From Eulemur rufifrons (taxonomy: Eukaryota; Chordata; Mammalia; Primates; Lemuridae): 64,000 nt of DNA. The notes beneath the pieces were generated by a model, which did no database searches, was not told where the DNA came from, and saw only the letters and a program-made list of their open reading frames with translations. The stretch covers positions 48,839,501 to 48,903,500 of the forward strand of contig NC_090990.1 of assembly GCF_041146395.1 (NCBI RefSeq). The letters are read 5' to 3'. Shown piece by piece: positions 45,315 through 57,957 of this stretch (positions are counted from its first letter, which is position 1; each line of letters starts with the position of its first letter). A program made the translations under genes and the position numbers.

Positions 45315-46730
45315 ACAGGCCTCTTAGGAAGAAAGGGATTTATACCATTAGGAATCAATGTCTGAGGTCATTATCTCATTAGTACACCAAACCACACACA
45401 CACAAAATACCAACAAAATTCCCCAAATGGAGTCACTATGTAGGATTATACAGGTTGTTGGACATACCAGGGAGCCGAGCAGAGAGCTATGAGCCCTGCA
45501 CCCTAATGCAGGGCTGTCTATCCAACAGAAGGGGTGTCATTTTTCTAGACTTTACTCCCAGTTCACTTGAAAGCTTGAAATGTACCTTTGGTACTAAAAA
45601 AAAAACACAATAGAAGTAGAGAATAAACATTCATAATATCTTAAACACATTATGCAAATCCTGTAACTCTAAAATAAGGTGAGGCTTTTGAGAAATCATA
45701 GGAGAGCTATAAATATGGAGTTCATTTCTAGTATTTGCTGCAAATCAGCAACTTGTTTTGCAAAATTTGACCTCTTCCAAATTTAACAGCTCATCACAAT
45801 GTCTAAATTACCCACCCCCGCCCCTTTTTAGTTCTCAGTTTGTATTACTCTGGAATTTTCCAATGCTTTGGGGAGATTTTTGTTCCTAGACTCCCCAGGG
45901 TAGTTGTGTATTTCTGTGATATCCTGTTCTAGGAATCAATAGAAGATGAACTCACAGAAAAAACTTTCTACATTGCTTTGCAATCAGATATCCAAATGGG
46001 AAAACACTTGAAGTGTGAATTCAAGGCTACCAGTAGCTTTCTAGGCTGTTGCATCAAGATTCTTAGTATTTGTCCTACCAAACATAAGGTATAATATTTG
46101 CAACACTTAATGGTCTGAGCCAATCAAATCAGTTTCTGAAAACTTTCTAGGACTTCTCAGTATCCACTATGTTTTTATTTCACCTACAAGAGCAATTGCT
46201 GAGCCATTTAACTGGCTTTATGAAAGAAGAACTGTGAGGAATTAGAGCCGCCTTCATGAAGACACTCTCAGAATGTCAAGCAGTTGTCTTTTGAGTCTGC
46301 TAGGTTTTAAAATAAATTTACGCCTCTACTTCTCACAATCAATGCCTCCTCAGTTTATGGTACTAGAGCTATACTTATCTGCAAGATCGATAAGTATGAT
46401 TGCCGTGGGACACAGACCTCCTTTATTTTCCATAACTAAATGTAATTTATGATTCTCAATCAAATTATTGATTTTTCAGTCACATTCAGTATTATGCTCT
46501 TCTGTCTGATCCTTCCTCTTTCTACCTACAGAGGAAGGCTTCTATTTCTCTGACTGTTCAGATATAGTAAGGCACCTGGTCCATGGTCATCCTGTCTCCT
46601 GCTGGTGCCTGATGAGGTGCACCTCTCCCCCTTCATTTCTTGGTCCTTAGCCTTTATGTCCACCAGCATCCATTAAGTCACCTTTGTCCCACCGCAGCCT
46701 CCAGCTGAGAGATCCATGTCCTCCTTATCT
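45315..46730. other. Unique sequence, no gene seen
   Basis: No exon or repeat recognised. AT-rich with scattered short frames. Confidence 0.45.
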
Positions 46731-46748
46731 CTATCAAGCGGCTTCTTT

Positions 46749-46915
46749 TTTTCTTTGAGACAGAGTCTTGCTCTGTTGCCTGGGCTAGACTGCCATGGCA
46801 TCAGCAATCCTCCTGCCTTAGCCTCCCGAGTAGCCGAGACTACAGGCACACACCACCAAGCTAATTTTTTTTTTTCTAGTTTTAGTAGAGACGGGTTTCA
46901 CTCTTGCTCAGGCTG
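46749..46915 (-). mobile_element. Truncated Alu, antisense, TSD-flanked
   Basis: Only 167 bases: right arm with a deleted centre ('ATGGCATCAGCAATCCTCCT'), linker 'TTTCTAGTTTTAGTAG', and a stop at 'CTCTTGCTCAGGCTG' in the left arm. TSD CAAGMGGCTTCTTT at 46735-46748 and 46916-46929 shows the 5' truncation happened at insertion. 'TTGCTCAGGCTG' matches the lemur-type copies. Confidence 0.9.
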
Positions 46916-46929
46916 CAAGAGGCTTCTTT

Positions 46930-47515
46930 GAGTCTATTGGCCACTCTAAGCCAGATCCACACCCCTTTCGTAGGTATGGGGCTGTCTTCCTAGTTTGTGT
47001 TTTGTGCTTAAGATTTTACAAAAACTGTCCTTCGACCCATCTAAGTGAGTTGCTTCACTTGGCCCTTGCTGCTCTAATGCTTAGCATATGGATTTGTCTA
47101 AAAAGCTTGACTCTTCCAAACCAGATGCTAGGAGCTAAAGAGTAGATCCCCTATTTGTGGCACTGCTCCCAGATATCTCCGGGGGTTTCACTGGCCCAGA
47201 GCACAGCAGGAGCTCGGGATCCCTTCTTAGAGATAGTTTCTGATGTCCAGCTCTTTTTTCACTCACTATTCCCCCCACACATTTATTTTATCTTAAAGAT
47301 AATCGTTATTATCTTTAAAAGTCATTATGTATTCTTTCCAACTTCTTTACTTACCATATTACATTTAAGCATTCACAGAATTTGTCTCTGGGTTTTCAAA
47401 GCCAGGCTTTGAGCATGTGGAAAATCATTTCTCTTTCAAGAATCCCAGGTCTTACAAGTCAAAAGCTCTTTGATTTTCAAGACTATTATTACTGTTTAGA
47501 TTTGAAATGTAGTCA
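46930..47515. other. Unique sequence, no gene seen
   Basis: No recognised repeat or exon. Confidence 0.45.
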
Positions 47516-48187
<672 letters not shown>

Positions 48188-48354
48188 AAAATAATCTATT
48201 TAGAAACTCAGTTGACTTCTAAATGTTCTTTGGGTTCTTTTGTGTCCTCTTTCTCTGTGGCAAATGAGCACAGGTTGTGGCCACAAATTCAATGGAGGGG
48301 GGAGGTCTCAGCAATGTGCGCGGTCTTCATAGAGCACAGAGCCCTTCACTTGCT

Positions 48355-49172
48355 CCTCCAAACTCCTCTCTCAGTTCCCCTGCACTTCACTTTCTTCCCC
48401 CAGTCACACAAGATTCCTTCAGATCCTCAGAATCCCCACTGACTCTCACTTCTGGGTCTTCAATGACGTTGTTCCCCCATCGTAGGTGTGTTTTCTCATC
48501 CTACTTCCCTTTGCCTTGCTCACTCCTGCAGATCATCAGGTCTCACTTTACGCTTTTCCTGGTACCTAAAACTCGGTTAAGCTTCCCACAGTGCACAACT
48601 GTACCTACCGCTTTACAGAACTCGGTCATTACGCTTCCCGCTATGTATGGAATATCTGCTTTTTCTGATAGGCTGTGAGCTCCATAGTGGCAAGGGCAGT
48701 ATTCGTGTTGGTCACTGCTATGTCCAGTGTCTGCCACAACATCTGGCACAAAATACATACCTGATAAGTATTTGTTTTTTGCTTTTGTTTTTTGTTTTCC
48801 AGCTTTATTGAAGTATAGTTGACAAATAAAAATTATATATATTTAAAGTATAGAACATGATGTTTTGATGTACATATACATTATGAAATGATTGCCACAA
48901 TCAAGCTAATTAACATATCCATCACTTCACGTGTGTGGTGAGAACACTTAAGATCTACTCTCTCAACAAATTTCAAATATATAACACATGATTATTGACT
49001 ATAGTTACCATGTAGTACATTAGGTCTCCAGAACTTATTCATCTTATAACCAAAAGTTATATCTCCCCTTTCCCTCCACCCCCAAACCCCTGGGAACCAC
49101 CATTGTACTCTCTTACTGTGCATTTGACTTTATTTTAGATTTTACATCTGATAAGTATTTGTTGAATGAATA
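48355..49172 (+). repeat. L2 LINE 3' region, split by L1
   Basis: Upstream part weak ('CCTTGCTCACTCCTGCAGAT'), then clear 3'UTR: 'GGCTGTGAGCTCCATAGTGG', 'CACAACATCTGGCACAAAAT', 'GATAAGTATTTG', resuming after the L1 with 'AAGTATTTGTTGAATGAATA'. Confidence 0.7.
48774..49145 (-). mobile_element. Old L1 LINE 3' end, antisense, inside L2
   Basis: T/TTTTG-rich start, 'CAGCTTTATTGAAGTATAGT', 'CCACAATCAAGCTAATTAAC' and 'CTGGGAACCACCATTGTACT'. TSD CTGATAAGTATTTG at 48760-48773 and 49147-49160. Close relative of 8575-8870. Confidence 0.88.
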
Positions 49173-49174
49173 GA

Positions 49175-50520
49175 AAACTAACTCTGAGGCATTGTTGGCT
49201 TGGTGCACAAAAATAGTATCATGTGGAATTGTACCCCCTTTCCGTCAAAGACCTCTGTTTATCAGTCAGGACTGTTAGTTGTAAGCAACAGAAACTAACT
49301 CAGGCTAATTTAAGCAGCAAAGGATATTGAGTAGCTTGCAGTGTCTTCTGGAGGAACAGAGATCCAGATTTGGAGGCTACTATGCCAGGTACAATGCCCA
49401 GAATTACAATGCACAACTCTGCTACCTTTGGGCACCCAGTGCCACAGCTAGCACTGCCAGCATCACTAGACATTGGGCACTAGAGCTGCCACTGAAACCA
49501 CTGTCCCTCCAGAAAGCTGCCACTCTTGCATGACCGCCTCAACCTCCACGTGGCCACCATCATCACTAACACCACCAGAGCCTCCATTGCCCACATTAAC
49601 ACCCCTGCACCCTGTCCTCACTCCTGCACTGCCACCTCCACCCCCCTCCACTGCCACTGCTGCCACCTGCATGGATTCTGGGCAGGCACTGTGTCTTCAC
49701 ATCACTGGCGTGCCATTTAAAATCTGTTTGGCAGAGCCTCGGTCATGTGACAATGCCCTTGCTACAGTGGAAGATGGGACAGAAAATGCCCACTTTAATG
49801 TCTATTGTAGGATACAAACTATGCCTCATAATATGAGAAACCCCCAAACATAGGAAGGAAATTCAGACACTGGGAGGCAAAAAAGTATGACAAATATCCA
49901 CTGCATTGTTTATTGCATAAGCAAGAAGTCCTGTGACCTCACAAAGAGCTGTGTCTTAATATTGTGTGTATGTGTGTATTTTAAAACATTAAAACATCTT
50001 TCCAATCTTAACTAAAAAAACATCCATGGAACAAACTAAAAAAAACACCAGTGCTCAGCTCTGCAAGCTTGCAGCTGGTTAGTTCCCCCTCAACTGACAC
50101 TCAAGGTTCATGCCCATCCTGACAACCTATTCCCCAAATTCTTCCACCTCCACCTCCCTTTCCATAATCACCCTTTCCTTCACCATCTTACACTCTACCT
50201 TTGATGTGCTTGAATCTTCCCACTCCAAGGGAGCAGGGGCCATGTCCAATGATGATGGGGATCTAGTTAGTGCTTAGCCCTCTCCCAGAGTTAACATGAT
50301 GGGCCCTTTCTCAGCAACCAAGTGTCACGTGGAAACAGAGAGAGAAACCCACCTACCCATGCCACCTCCCTGCAGTACTTGATTCTCCTCAGTGCTTAGC
50401 CCCTTAGGGTGTCTTACCTTGACTATTTCACCACCACAAATCCCAATTTACCTTGCAACCTTGCAATACTTTCTCAAGCAGTTTCAACACTAGGAAACTT
50501 CTTTTCCCCATCTCTCTCTC
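49175..50520. other. Unique sequence with a CCA/GCC-rich stretch
   Basis: At 49440-49680 the plus strand is rich in CCAC, GCCACC and CTGCC triplets, which opens overlapping Pro/Thr/Ser-rich frames (49473-49853). No domain or splice context. A weak L2 scrap is possible at 50215-50290. Confidence 0.45.
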
Positions 50521-50524
50521 TCTC

Positions 50525-50748
50525 TTTTTTTTTTTTTTTTTTTCAAGACAGGGTCTTGCTCTGTTGCCCAGGCTAGAGTGCAGTGGTGTCATCATAGCTC
50601 ACTACAACCTTCCAGCACCTGGGCCCAAGCAATCCTCCTGCCTCAGCCTCCCGAGCAGCTGGGACTACAGGCATGCGCCACCACACTCAGCTAATGGTTC
50701 TATTTTCTTGTAGAGATGGGGTCTCGCTCGTGCCCAGGGTTGCCCCGT
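50525..50748 (-). mobile_element. Alu, antisense, truncated
   Basis: T-run, 'AAGACAGGGTCTTGCTCTGT', 'CTCCCGAGCAGCTGGGACTA', then a short linker and 'AGATGGGGTCTCGCTCGTGC', after which Alu text ends. The left arm is largely missing. Confidence 0.88.
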
Positions 50749-50749
50749 G

Positions 50750-53670
50750 TCCTTGCGCTGCTTGATCACACCTACGTGTTCTTAGGTCGCAGCACATGGC
50801 CAGCCCTTCAGTCCGCATGGAGCCTGCAGCCTTTCCCTCAGCCTCCCTTCTTTAGACCTTCCATGGTCTTTTGATTCCGGCTCCTTTCCACTGACATCCC
50901 GCCTCCTCTGGCGCCCAGCCTCTGAGTCATCTCCCCTTTCAGGTGCCGATGGTGAATACAGAAAGACGAAGCTCGGGACCTGAGGAGATCTGGGAGCAAT
51001 GACAGGAAAAAATTCCTCACAATGATCTCGTCCTTATTTGAAATATTTTATCAAAAACTTTTTGTAAAGGCCTCTCACACTGAGGTTAACCTCTTGCTAG
51101 CACATCTACCCTTCTTTTTATGCTGAAAGAGTATCTGCCTCCTTTATAGCCTTCGGTTGCAATGACAAAAACCCGCTGCTATCTAAGTATAATTGGAAGG
51201 ACAGGCTCCAGGAAGGGAGTGAGAAGTAGCCAAACATTGTTCTGTCACAGGGCAAAGGCAGAGCCTCAGCCAGGCCTGACCGGCTCACTAGCTGGCATCA
51301 GGCCACCCTGCCCCTGCTCTGGAAAATGCATATCCCTCCTCAGTCCCGCGTCCTCCACGGACGGCTGTGACCCTGATCTTGAAGAAAAAATAGGTCCCAT
51401 AAAATACCAGTTTGTCCGGAGCTTCTCTGTGGAGGCAGAGGATGGAGGGGGTGTGTGGCCCTCAGAAACGTCCTGACTTATCCGCTTCAAACAAAGAATG
51501 CTGTTACCGAAAAGTCTGCAGAAGAGCCTAACATATGCCAAGCTACCTAAAGCCTTGCCTGACATCCCACATTGACTCTTTTGGTTTACTTAAAAATTGA
51601 GTGTGGAGGCCAATTCCCATCATACAAAAGGCTTTAAGAACTGCTGGTCCCATACCTAAGCAGTGTCACCACAAGGACAGCTCTGTGTTGCAGTTATTTG
51701 CAACACTGGGCTGGCCAGACACCAAAAATGTGATCTCCAAACTCAGACACTAGGCTTGACAAATTTGCTGTCAGAAAGTCTACCTATTTTGTACGAGCAG
51801 CCACCACGTTGCCACATTGCCCTGTGGCTAACAGACGCAGATAACAACTCACAACACACGCCATTCCAAATCCTTTTTGGAAATAGGTATTTAAAATAAA
51901 CATAGAAACAAAGGCTTGTTCTGGGTAACGTTGTATCCACGCCTGATGCTAATTCATTTATACCTCAAAAGCAGGTGTTTTCTGTGATCTCTCTGAAGCT
52001 GGATCCAGGTGGGCTTTGTCTTTATAGCTGAGTCCACAAGACCAATATAACAGCTGAGAAAAGCATTTCTCAAAACGTGATGCTCAGAACGCGGGTACCT
52101 CAGAAAATTAACAAATTTAGGTAAGAAAAATGTCCTGTAGTCAAATGATTTGGGCAAACACTGCGTTAAACAAGAAAAAATTTAAACAGGTCTCTTTACT
52201 GCCAGACTTTTCAGAACCTTTAGTATACTAAGGTACATTGCAAACGACCAGGAAGATGTATGTGCAGAATTTTTCAAATGTATTTGACGATAGAACACTT
52301 TGTTGCTGAGCATCATACGAGATGTGCTTCATGTAATAGGCTTGAAAACCTTGTTTGGAGGGTAGACACTGCCTTCTTGCTCAACTTTCTTCCTTCTAAG
52401 GTGGAAAAAAGCAGCAAGCCATGAGAAGCGTGTCTTTTAAAGCCATCTGGTGTTGATTTTTCATCTGTCAGCTGAAATATCTCTGTCGCGGCCATCTGCA
52501 AGAGATGTTCCTTGTCACAAAATGTTTTGTCTGACCACTCTGAACAAACACAGACCTCCCTGCCTGTTCCCCCACTGGGTTTCCCAAGACAGCTCCAACC
52601 TCACCCTGCTCCTGGACTCTGCTCCTCATGGCTTCACTCACCCCCTTGGCGTTCAACCTTCCTGACTTACTATCTCCATTGGATTCTCTGCCTTGGCCTT
52701 TTGGCAGATGCCGTTATTTCCAAGAACCCATTTTCCTCCTGGCTGTAAGACTTGGCTCCTGCACTATGTTTTGGAAGAATTCTACGTCCTGCTCCAAATG
52801 GTACACGCTCATTCCTCTTCACCTCCTCTCATCTATAATGTTGCTTCCTCTTCTGTATTCATACTTTCCAGCTTCTCTGTAGATGCTTGTCCCAGCCCCA
52901 ACCTTGACCTTCACCTGTGGCTTGGCCCACAGCTATGTTGCATCACAGACTACTGACGCTTGCCAGAACCACAAATATTGGAAGGAATTCTCTTGCCACA
53001 TAAAAGATCAACCCAGCCATGAAGGAGTGCAGCATGAGTGCTAAGTCTCAATATTGTTGTTTGCATTCTTTTGAGTTCCCCATGGTTTGTAGGTTATGTT
53101 GCATTTGTCAGCCGGTATCCTGGAGTCATTTTGCACCAATAAACAATGGCATTAATGAAGACTTGTTCTTTCTCTATTTTTAATATCTTTTATCTGCTAC
53201 ACAACACTCCATAAACCTTGCTTATTTACATGTTATTTAGAGTCATGGCAGCTCTCTGCTTGTAGACAAGAGATTATGATCAGCCTGTCATTTTATTTAA
53301 TCTTCTTTTGTTTTTAGTTATTTTTCTGTTAAAGTGCCCAAAGCCCTGCAGGCACAAGTGCCTTCACATTAAAATTTATTGTTAATATTCCAGATCACAC
53401 ACACTTGGTTCTTCATGTGGCTTTGAGTTTCACTGCTGAGGTGATTGTGCATGATATTCTGATGCTGAGAAAATGTGCCCAACTCAGCCTATTTTGCAGA
53501 ACTGCTTTGTTTCCTGAGGCTAACTTGGCATGATTTTGTTAAAGGTTCAGTTGGGATAATCCGTATTCTTTCCCCAAGGTCACTTTTCAAATTCCTTGTC
53601 AATCAGTTTAATGAAAGGTAAGTAAGTACCTGACTTCAGAGCAACCAAACAGACTCAGTGTCTTGGGGCG
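50750..53670. other. Largest unique-sequence stretch, no gene seen
   Basis: About 2.9 kb without a clear transposon. Frames at 51162-51476 plus, 51266-51565 minus, 52512-52748 and 52693-52956 overlap each other and show no family text. Weak L2-like wording occurs at 52560-52760. Weakly conserved unique DNA cannot be judged without alignment. Confidence 0.45.
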
Positions 53671-53671
53671 A

Positions 53672-53702
53672 GTGTGTGTGTGTGTGTGTGTGTGTGTGAG
53701 TG
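53672..53702. repeat. (TG)n microsatellite
   Basis: About 13 GT units ending GAGTGT. Confidence 0.95.
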
Positions 53703-53792
53703 TAGGTACATTTGTGGGGAGAGTTGAGGGGAGATAACTTAATGACATCATGAGACAAGAATACCTAAGTGTCTTATAAAATTGACAAGGTT

Positions 53793-54131
53793 GGCCGGGC
53801 GTGGTGGCTCACGCCTGTAATCCTAGCACTCTGGGAGGCCGAGGCGGGTGGATCGCTCGAGGTCAGGAGTTCGAGACCAGCCTGAGCAAGAGCGAGACCC
53901 CGTCTCTACTAAAAATAGAAAGAAATTATATGGACAACTAAAATATATATATACAAAAAATTAGCCGGGCATAGTGGCGCATGCCTGTAGTCCCAGCTAC
54001 TCGGGAGGCTGAGGCAGGAGGATCGCTTAAGCCCAGGAGTCTGAGGTTGCTGTGAGCTAGGCTGACACCACGGCACTCACTCTAGCCCAGGCAACAGAGT
54101 GAGACTCTGTCTCAAAAAAAAAAAAAAAAAA
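53793..54131 (+). mobile_element. Lemur-type Alu, sense, full length, young
   Basis: GGCCGGGCGTGGTGGCTCAC head, 'AATCCTAGCACTCTGGGAGG', linker 'AATTATATGGACAACTAAAA' and (TA)n, A-tail of about 20. TSD AAAATTGACAAGGTT at 53778-53792 and 54132-54146. Confidence 0.97.
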
Positions 54132-54434
54132 AAAATTGACAAGGTTATTTATCAATCAGGACAGGTACCATCAGAAAGATACTTCACTGCTCATTTTCAT
54201 TAACCTGGAGAGTGTGTTTGCAAAGGACTTAAGAGTATGTTGCAAATCATATTTTTAAAGAATATGATTTCCCCCTGCTGAAGTAAACCAAATTCCAAAG
54301 CCACCTTCAAAGACAGCTGTTCTCATCCACTCAAGCCTGTGTTCATTCCTTAGACTCACTCCATCTTCACAAGAACACTCATCTTCAAGCCCGGACCATG
54401 TGCTTATTCCAAACTGCTCTGTTACAGCTTGGCT

Positions 54435-54437
<3 letters not shown>

Positions 54438-54468
<31 letters not shown>

Positions 54469-54478
54469 CCTCTCTCTG
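54438..54478. repeat. (TC)n microsatellite
   Basis: About 15 TC units, then CCCCTCTCTC; a pure pyrimidine tract. Confidence 0.95.
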
Positions 54479-54624
54479 GATACATCTACGTATCATTCTC
54501 ATCTCTGAGTCGAGAGTAGTTGGCAGATATTACCCTTCGTGGATAGGCTCTTCTTCTCCCTCTCCACCTAGCCATTGACTCATCTGTCTCTCAATGTCAA
54601 ATTCACAACATGAAGCTTCGATTC

Positions 54625-54740
54625 TAAACTCCAAAAGGGGAGAGGCCATGTCTGTTTTATTTCCCATCACTTACCCAGTGCCTGGCCCATAATCTAGTCT
54701 CAAAAAAATATTTGTTGAGTGAACAGCAAATGAATGAATG
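54625..54740 (+). repeat. L2 LINE 3' end
   Basis: 'GGGGAGAGGCCATGTCTGTT', 'CCAGTGCCTGGCCCATAATC', 'AATATTTGTTGAGTGAACAG' and 'AATGAATGAATG'. Confidence 0.85.
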
Positions 54741-54744
54741 AGTT

Positions 54745-55925
54745 TTAAACATGGGCTTAGAAGTCAGGAAACCTTGCGATATTTAGCCAAAAGTCAGGCT
54801 GAGCCCTGCCCAAAGTGACCAGTCCTGCAGAAGCAGCTCTAATGATTCATCTGTTCATCTCTTGATCAAGCCCAAACTGTACCAGCGTCCCACTACGTTC
54901 TGAGGGAGACACAAAGTTAAACTGGACTTGAACCCTATTCTATAGAAACTGATAGTCTAGTGGGGGAAATAAGATATGCACATCAATAACTGGAACAGAA
55001 GGTTGAAAGTGACAAAAGCCAAGAGACAAACTAAGAGAGATGAGAAGAGGAAAGAGGTCATTTATGTAAGAGAATGTTAAAATGAGACTTGCTGTCTCAC
55101 AGTGAGAACAACCAGAGTACCCCTCGGTGACTCCACTGCCCCAGAGCAAGATGCCAGCCCATTTACCCAGCACATGCTGAGGGACCCGCCTCAGAGCATA
55201 GAAGAGTTGATGTGGAAAAGGCCAGAGAGGAGGACGGTCTTTGGAGAGACCAGTCGGTGTGCTATGTGTGACCCTCCCGCTGATCCTGTCAGGGAGGGAA
55301 GGAGTGGTTCCCTTCACCTCAAGCCACGTTAGGAGGCCCTTAGGGGCACTCAGAAGTTTGGGGAACTAGAAAACTTGTGTTGTTTAAAGGTGAGCAAGTT
55401 GCCATACCCAGAGTGAAGGGAGAGGAGGGTGTCGGGAGCAAGCTGCAGTCACACAAACAGGAAGGGAAGATGGTAGATGTGGTTTCCATGAGATGGAGCT
55501 GATCTGGAATCTTCTGGTAGCGGGAAGGAACCTCAACCCAGTGGGTCTGTGGAGGGTATGTTTGGAATCCCAGACCTGGAAGAAGATCTTAAAGCAACTT
55601 GCAAGACAGGACAAGCATCATGCACATGGGGGGACAGCCATGGGACGTCTCAGTGGGACACACTCCCAAAATCCCACGAAAGCACTTCATGAGAGCCAAC
55701 ACCGAGGGGGAACCAAGAGCACATCGCAGCTGCTCTGGCCATACAAAACAGTGCCATTTCCTGTAATCTCCTCTGCCTCGGCCTGACCCTAAGGGCTTAG
55801 ACAAGCCTCCAGCGAGTGAGCAGAAGCCAGAGCAGAGGACTGATGAAGCCCAATGTGTCCCACCTCCTCTGTGGGCTTCCAAGCCTGGACCAGGTCCCCA
55901 CTGGGGAAGGGAGAAGCTTCACCTT
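54745..55925. other. Unique sequence, no gene seen
   Basis: Relatively GC-rich with overlapping short frames (54940-55317 minus, 55493-55786 plus). None has recognised similarity. Confidence 0.45.
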
Positions 55926-55945
55926 GACAAGAATTTGAAGTTTTG

Positions 55946-56093
55946 GGGCCAGTGTGGTGGCTCACGCTTGTAATCCTAGCATTCTGGGAGACCAAGGCAG
56001 GAGGATCGCTTGAGCTCAAGAATTCAAGACCAGCCTGAGCAGGAGCAAAGACCCTGTCTCTACTAATTCTACTAAAAAAAAAAAAAGAAGAAG
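55946..56093 (+). mobile_element. Alu left monomer only, TSD-flanked
   Basis: 'GGTGGCTCACGCTTGTAATC', 'CTAGCATTCTGGGAG', 'CCAGCCTGAGCAGGAGC', 'CTCTACTA' and an A-tail followed by (GAA)n. Perfect 17-bp TSD AAGAATTTGAAGTTTTG at 55929-55945 and 56094-56110. The arm carries the same wording as lemur-type Alus, not that of ancient FLAMs. Confidence 0.93.
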
Positions 56094-56166
56094 AAGAATT
56101 TGAAGTTTTGATGGTTATTTTGTACCAGGTGAATATTATGTGATTATCAGGCTAGGGTGGTCTTTT

Positions 56167-56677
56167 TTTTTTTTTCAGCATAGTATGGGGGTACAAATGT
56201 TTAGGTTACGTATATTGCCCTTGCCCCTCATCCTCCCTAGTGAGAGCTTCAAGTATGTCCATCCCCCAGACAGTGCGCATTGCACTCATTATGTATGTAA
56301 ATACCAATCCCCTTCTCCCACTTCCCATCTGCCAGACACCCGATAAATGTTATTCCTATATGTGCACTTAAGTGTTGATCAGTGAAACCAATTTGATGGT
56401 GAGTACATGTGGTGCTTATTTTTCCATTCTTGGGATACTTCACTTAGTAGAATGGGTTCCAGCTCTATCCAGGATAATACAAGAGGTGCTAGATCACCAT
56501 TGTTTCTTATAGCTGAATAGTACTCCATGGTATACATATGCCACATTTTATTAATCCACTCATGTATTGATGGGCACTTGGGTTGTTTCCACATCTTTGC
56601 AATTGTGAATTGTGCTGCTATAAACATTCAAATGCAGATGTCTTTTTTTACAGAATGTCTTTTGTTCTTTTGGGTAG
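56167..56677 (-). mobile_element. 5'-truncated L1 LINE, antisense, TSD-flanked
   Basis: Reverse 3'UTR ('GGGGGTACAAATGTTTAGGT', 'TGCACTTAAGTGTTGATCAG') and ORF2 C-terminus. Minus-strand frame 56379-56627 encodes 82 residues with 'MFIAAQFTIAKMWKQPKCPS' and 'MEYYSAIRNNGDL'. TSD AGGRTGGTCTTTTT near 56153-56166 and 56678-56691. Same lineage as the 11.4-16.8 kb L1. Confidence 0.93.
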
Positions 56678-56694
56678 GATGGTCTTTTTAATGC

Positions 56695-57065
56695 CAAAAC
56701 AAAGGGACTGTTTATTATCTAAGCATGGTTTAAAAAGCCATAGAACCTACCCAAAATCTCATCCAAGTTGGTTTTAAACTAAGGAACAGAGGACAGAAAG
56801 AGAAATGTTGCCCTCTCAATGCATCTATCTAGTGACAATTTATTCAATAAAACCAGTTATGGTTCTTCTAACTGAGGATGTCAATGAAGAGAAGGAAAGG
56901 GTGGGAGGGAAGGGAAGGATACAGGAAGCACGTCTGTCATAGGCGTTCAGCTTGATGAAGTTTCACAAATTGAACACAGCCAGCACCCAGATCAAACTCC
57001 AACACCCCTGAGGCCCCCCTTTCTGGTCACTGCTTCTCCCCCAGGATAACCACCGTCCTAACTTC
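56695..57065. other. Unique sequence, no gene seen
   Basis: A purine-rich 'GGAAAGGGTGGGAGGGAAGG' tract at about 56894; otherwise nothing recognised. Confidence 0.45.
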
Positions 57066-57630
57066 TAACAGCATAGATTAGTTTTGGCTTTTTTTCGTAC
57101 TTTACATAAATAGAATTACGAGTCATACACTATGAGTACTCTATGTACTCTTTTGTGCCTTCTTTTGCTCAATATCATGTCTGTGAGATTCATCCATATT
57201 GTTCTGTGTTGTCATCTCTCTTTTATCTTCATTGCTGTATAGTATTCCTTTGTGTGAACAAAGCACACTTTATTTATCCATGCTTCTGCAGGTGGGCCTT
57301 TGGATATTCTCAATTTCAGCCATTACGCATGCTCTGGTATATATCTTTTGATAAAATATGGGTGTATTTCTGGATATTTATACCCAGAAGTGGAATTGCA
57401 GGTTCATAGACTATGCATATGTTTGGCTTGAGTAGTTTGGCAAAAGTGGTCGTATCAGTTTTCACTCCTCCCAGCAGTGTATAAGAGTGTGTTGCTTCAC
57501 AACCTCACCAACACTTGGCACTTCCTTGCCTTTGTTATTTTAACCGTTCAGACAAATGCGATGGTATTAATTAGCTTTTTCCTGAAGACTAATAAAGTTG
57601 GCACTTTTTCATATGTTTATTGGCTTTTTT

Positions 57631-57779
57631 CTTTTCTTTTTTACAGACAGGGTTTCACTCCATCAGTCACCGAGGCTGATAGCTTACTGCAGCCTTGAAC
57701 CCCTGGTCTCAGACAATCCTTCTGCCTCAAGCCTCCTGAATAGCTAGGACTATAGGCATGCACCACCATGCCTGGCTAT
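57631..57779 (-). mobile_element. Alu right arm only, antisense
   Basis: 'ACAGACAGGGTTTCACTCCA', 'TACTGCAGCCTTGAACCCCT' and 'CATGCACCACCATGCCTGGC', then L1 text resumes. Approximate TSD TTTAYTGGCYYTTTT near 57617 and 57780. Confidence 0.82.
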
Positions 57780-57924
57780 CTTTACTGGCCCTTTTTCTAA
57801 CCCCTGTTGTGAGGTTACTGTTCAGTTTTTTTTGCCTTTTTGTTCCTAAATGTGTTCTCTCTTTTTTTCCCATTATTTCGTAGGAGTTCATTACACATGT
57901 TGCTATGAGTCCTTTGTCAGAGAT

Positions 57925-57957
57925 ACATATATATATATACACACACACACACATATA
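57925..57957. repeat. (TA)n(CA)n microsatellite
   Basis: About seven TA then eight AC units. Confidence 0.92.

Noticed and set aside
51162..51565. Overlapping frames on both strands as a gene
   Set aside because: No start or splice context and no recognisable domain; antisense pairs of similar length are expected by chance in GC-richer DNA.
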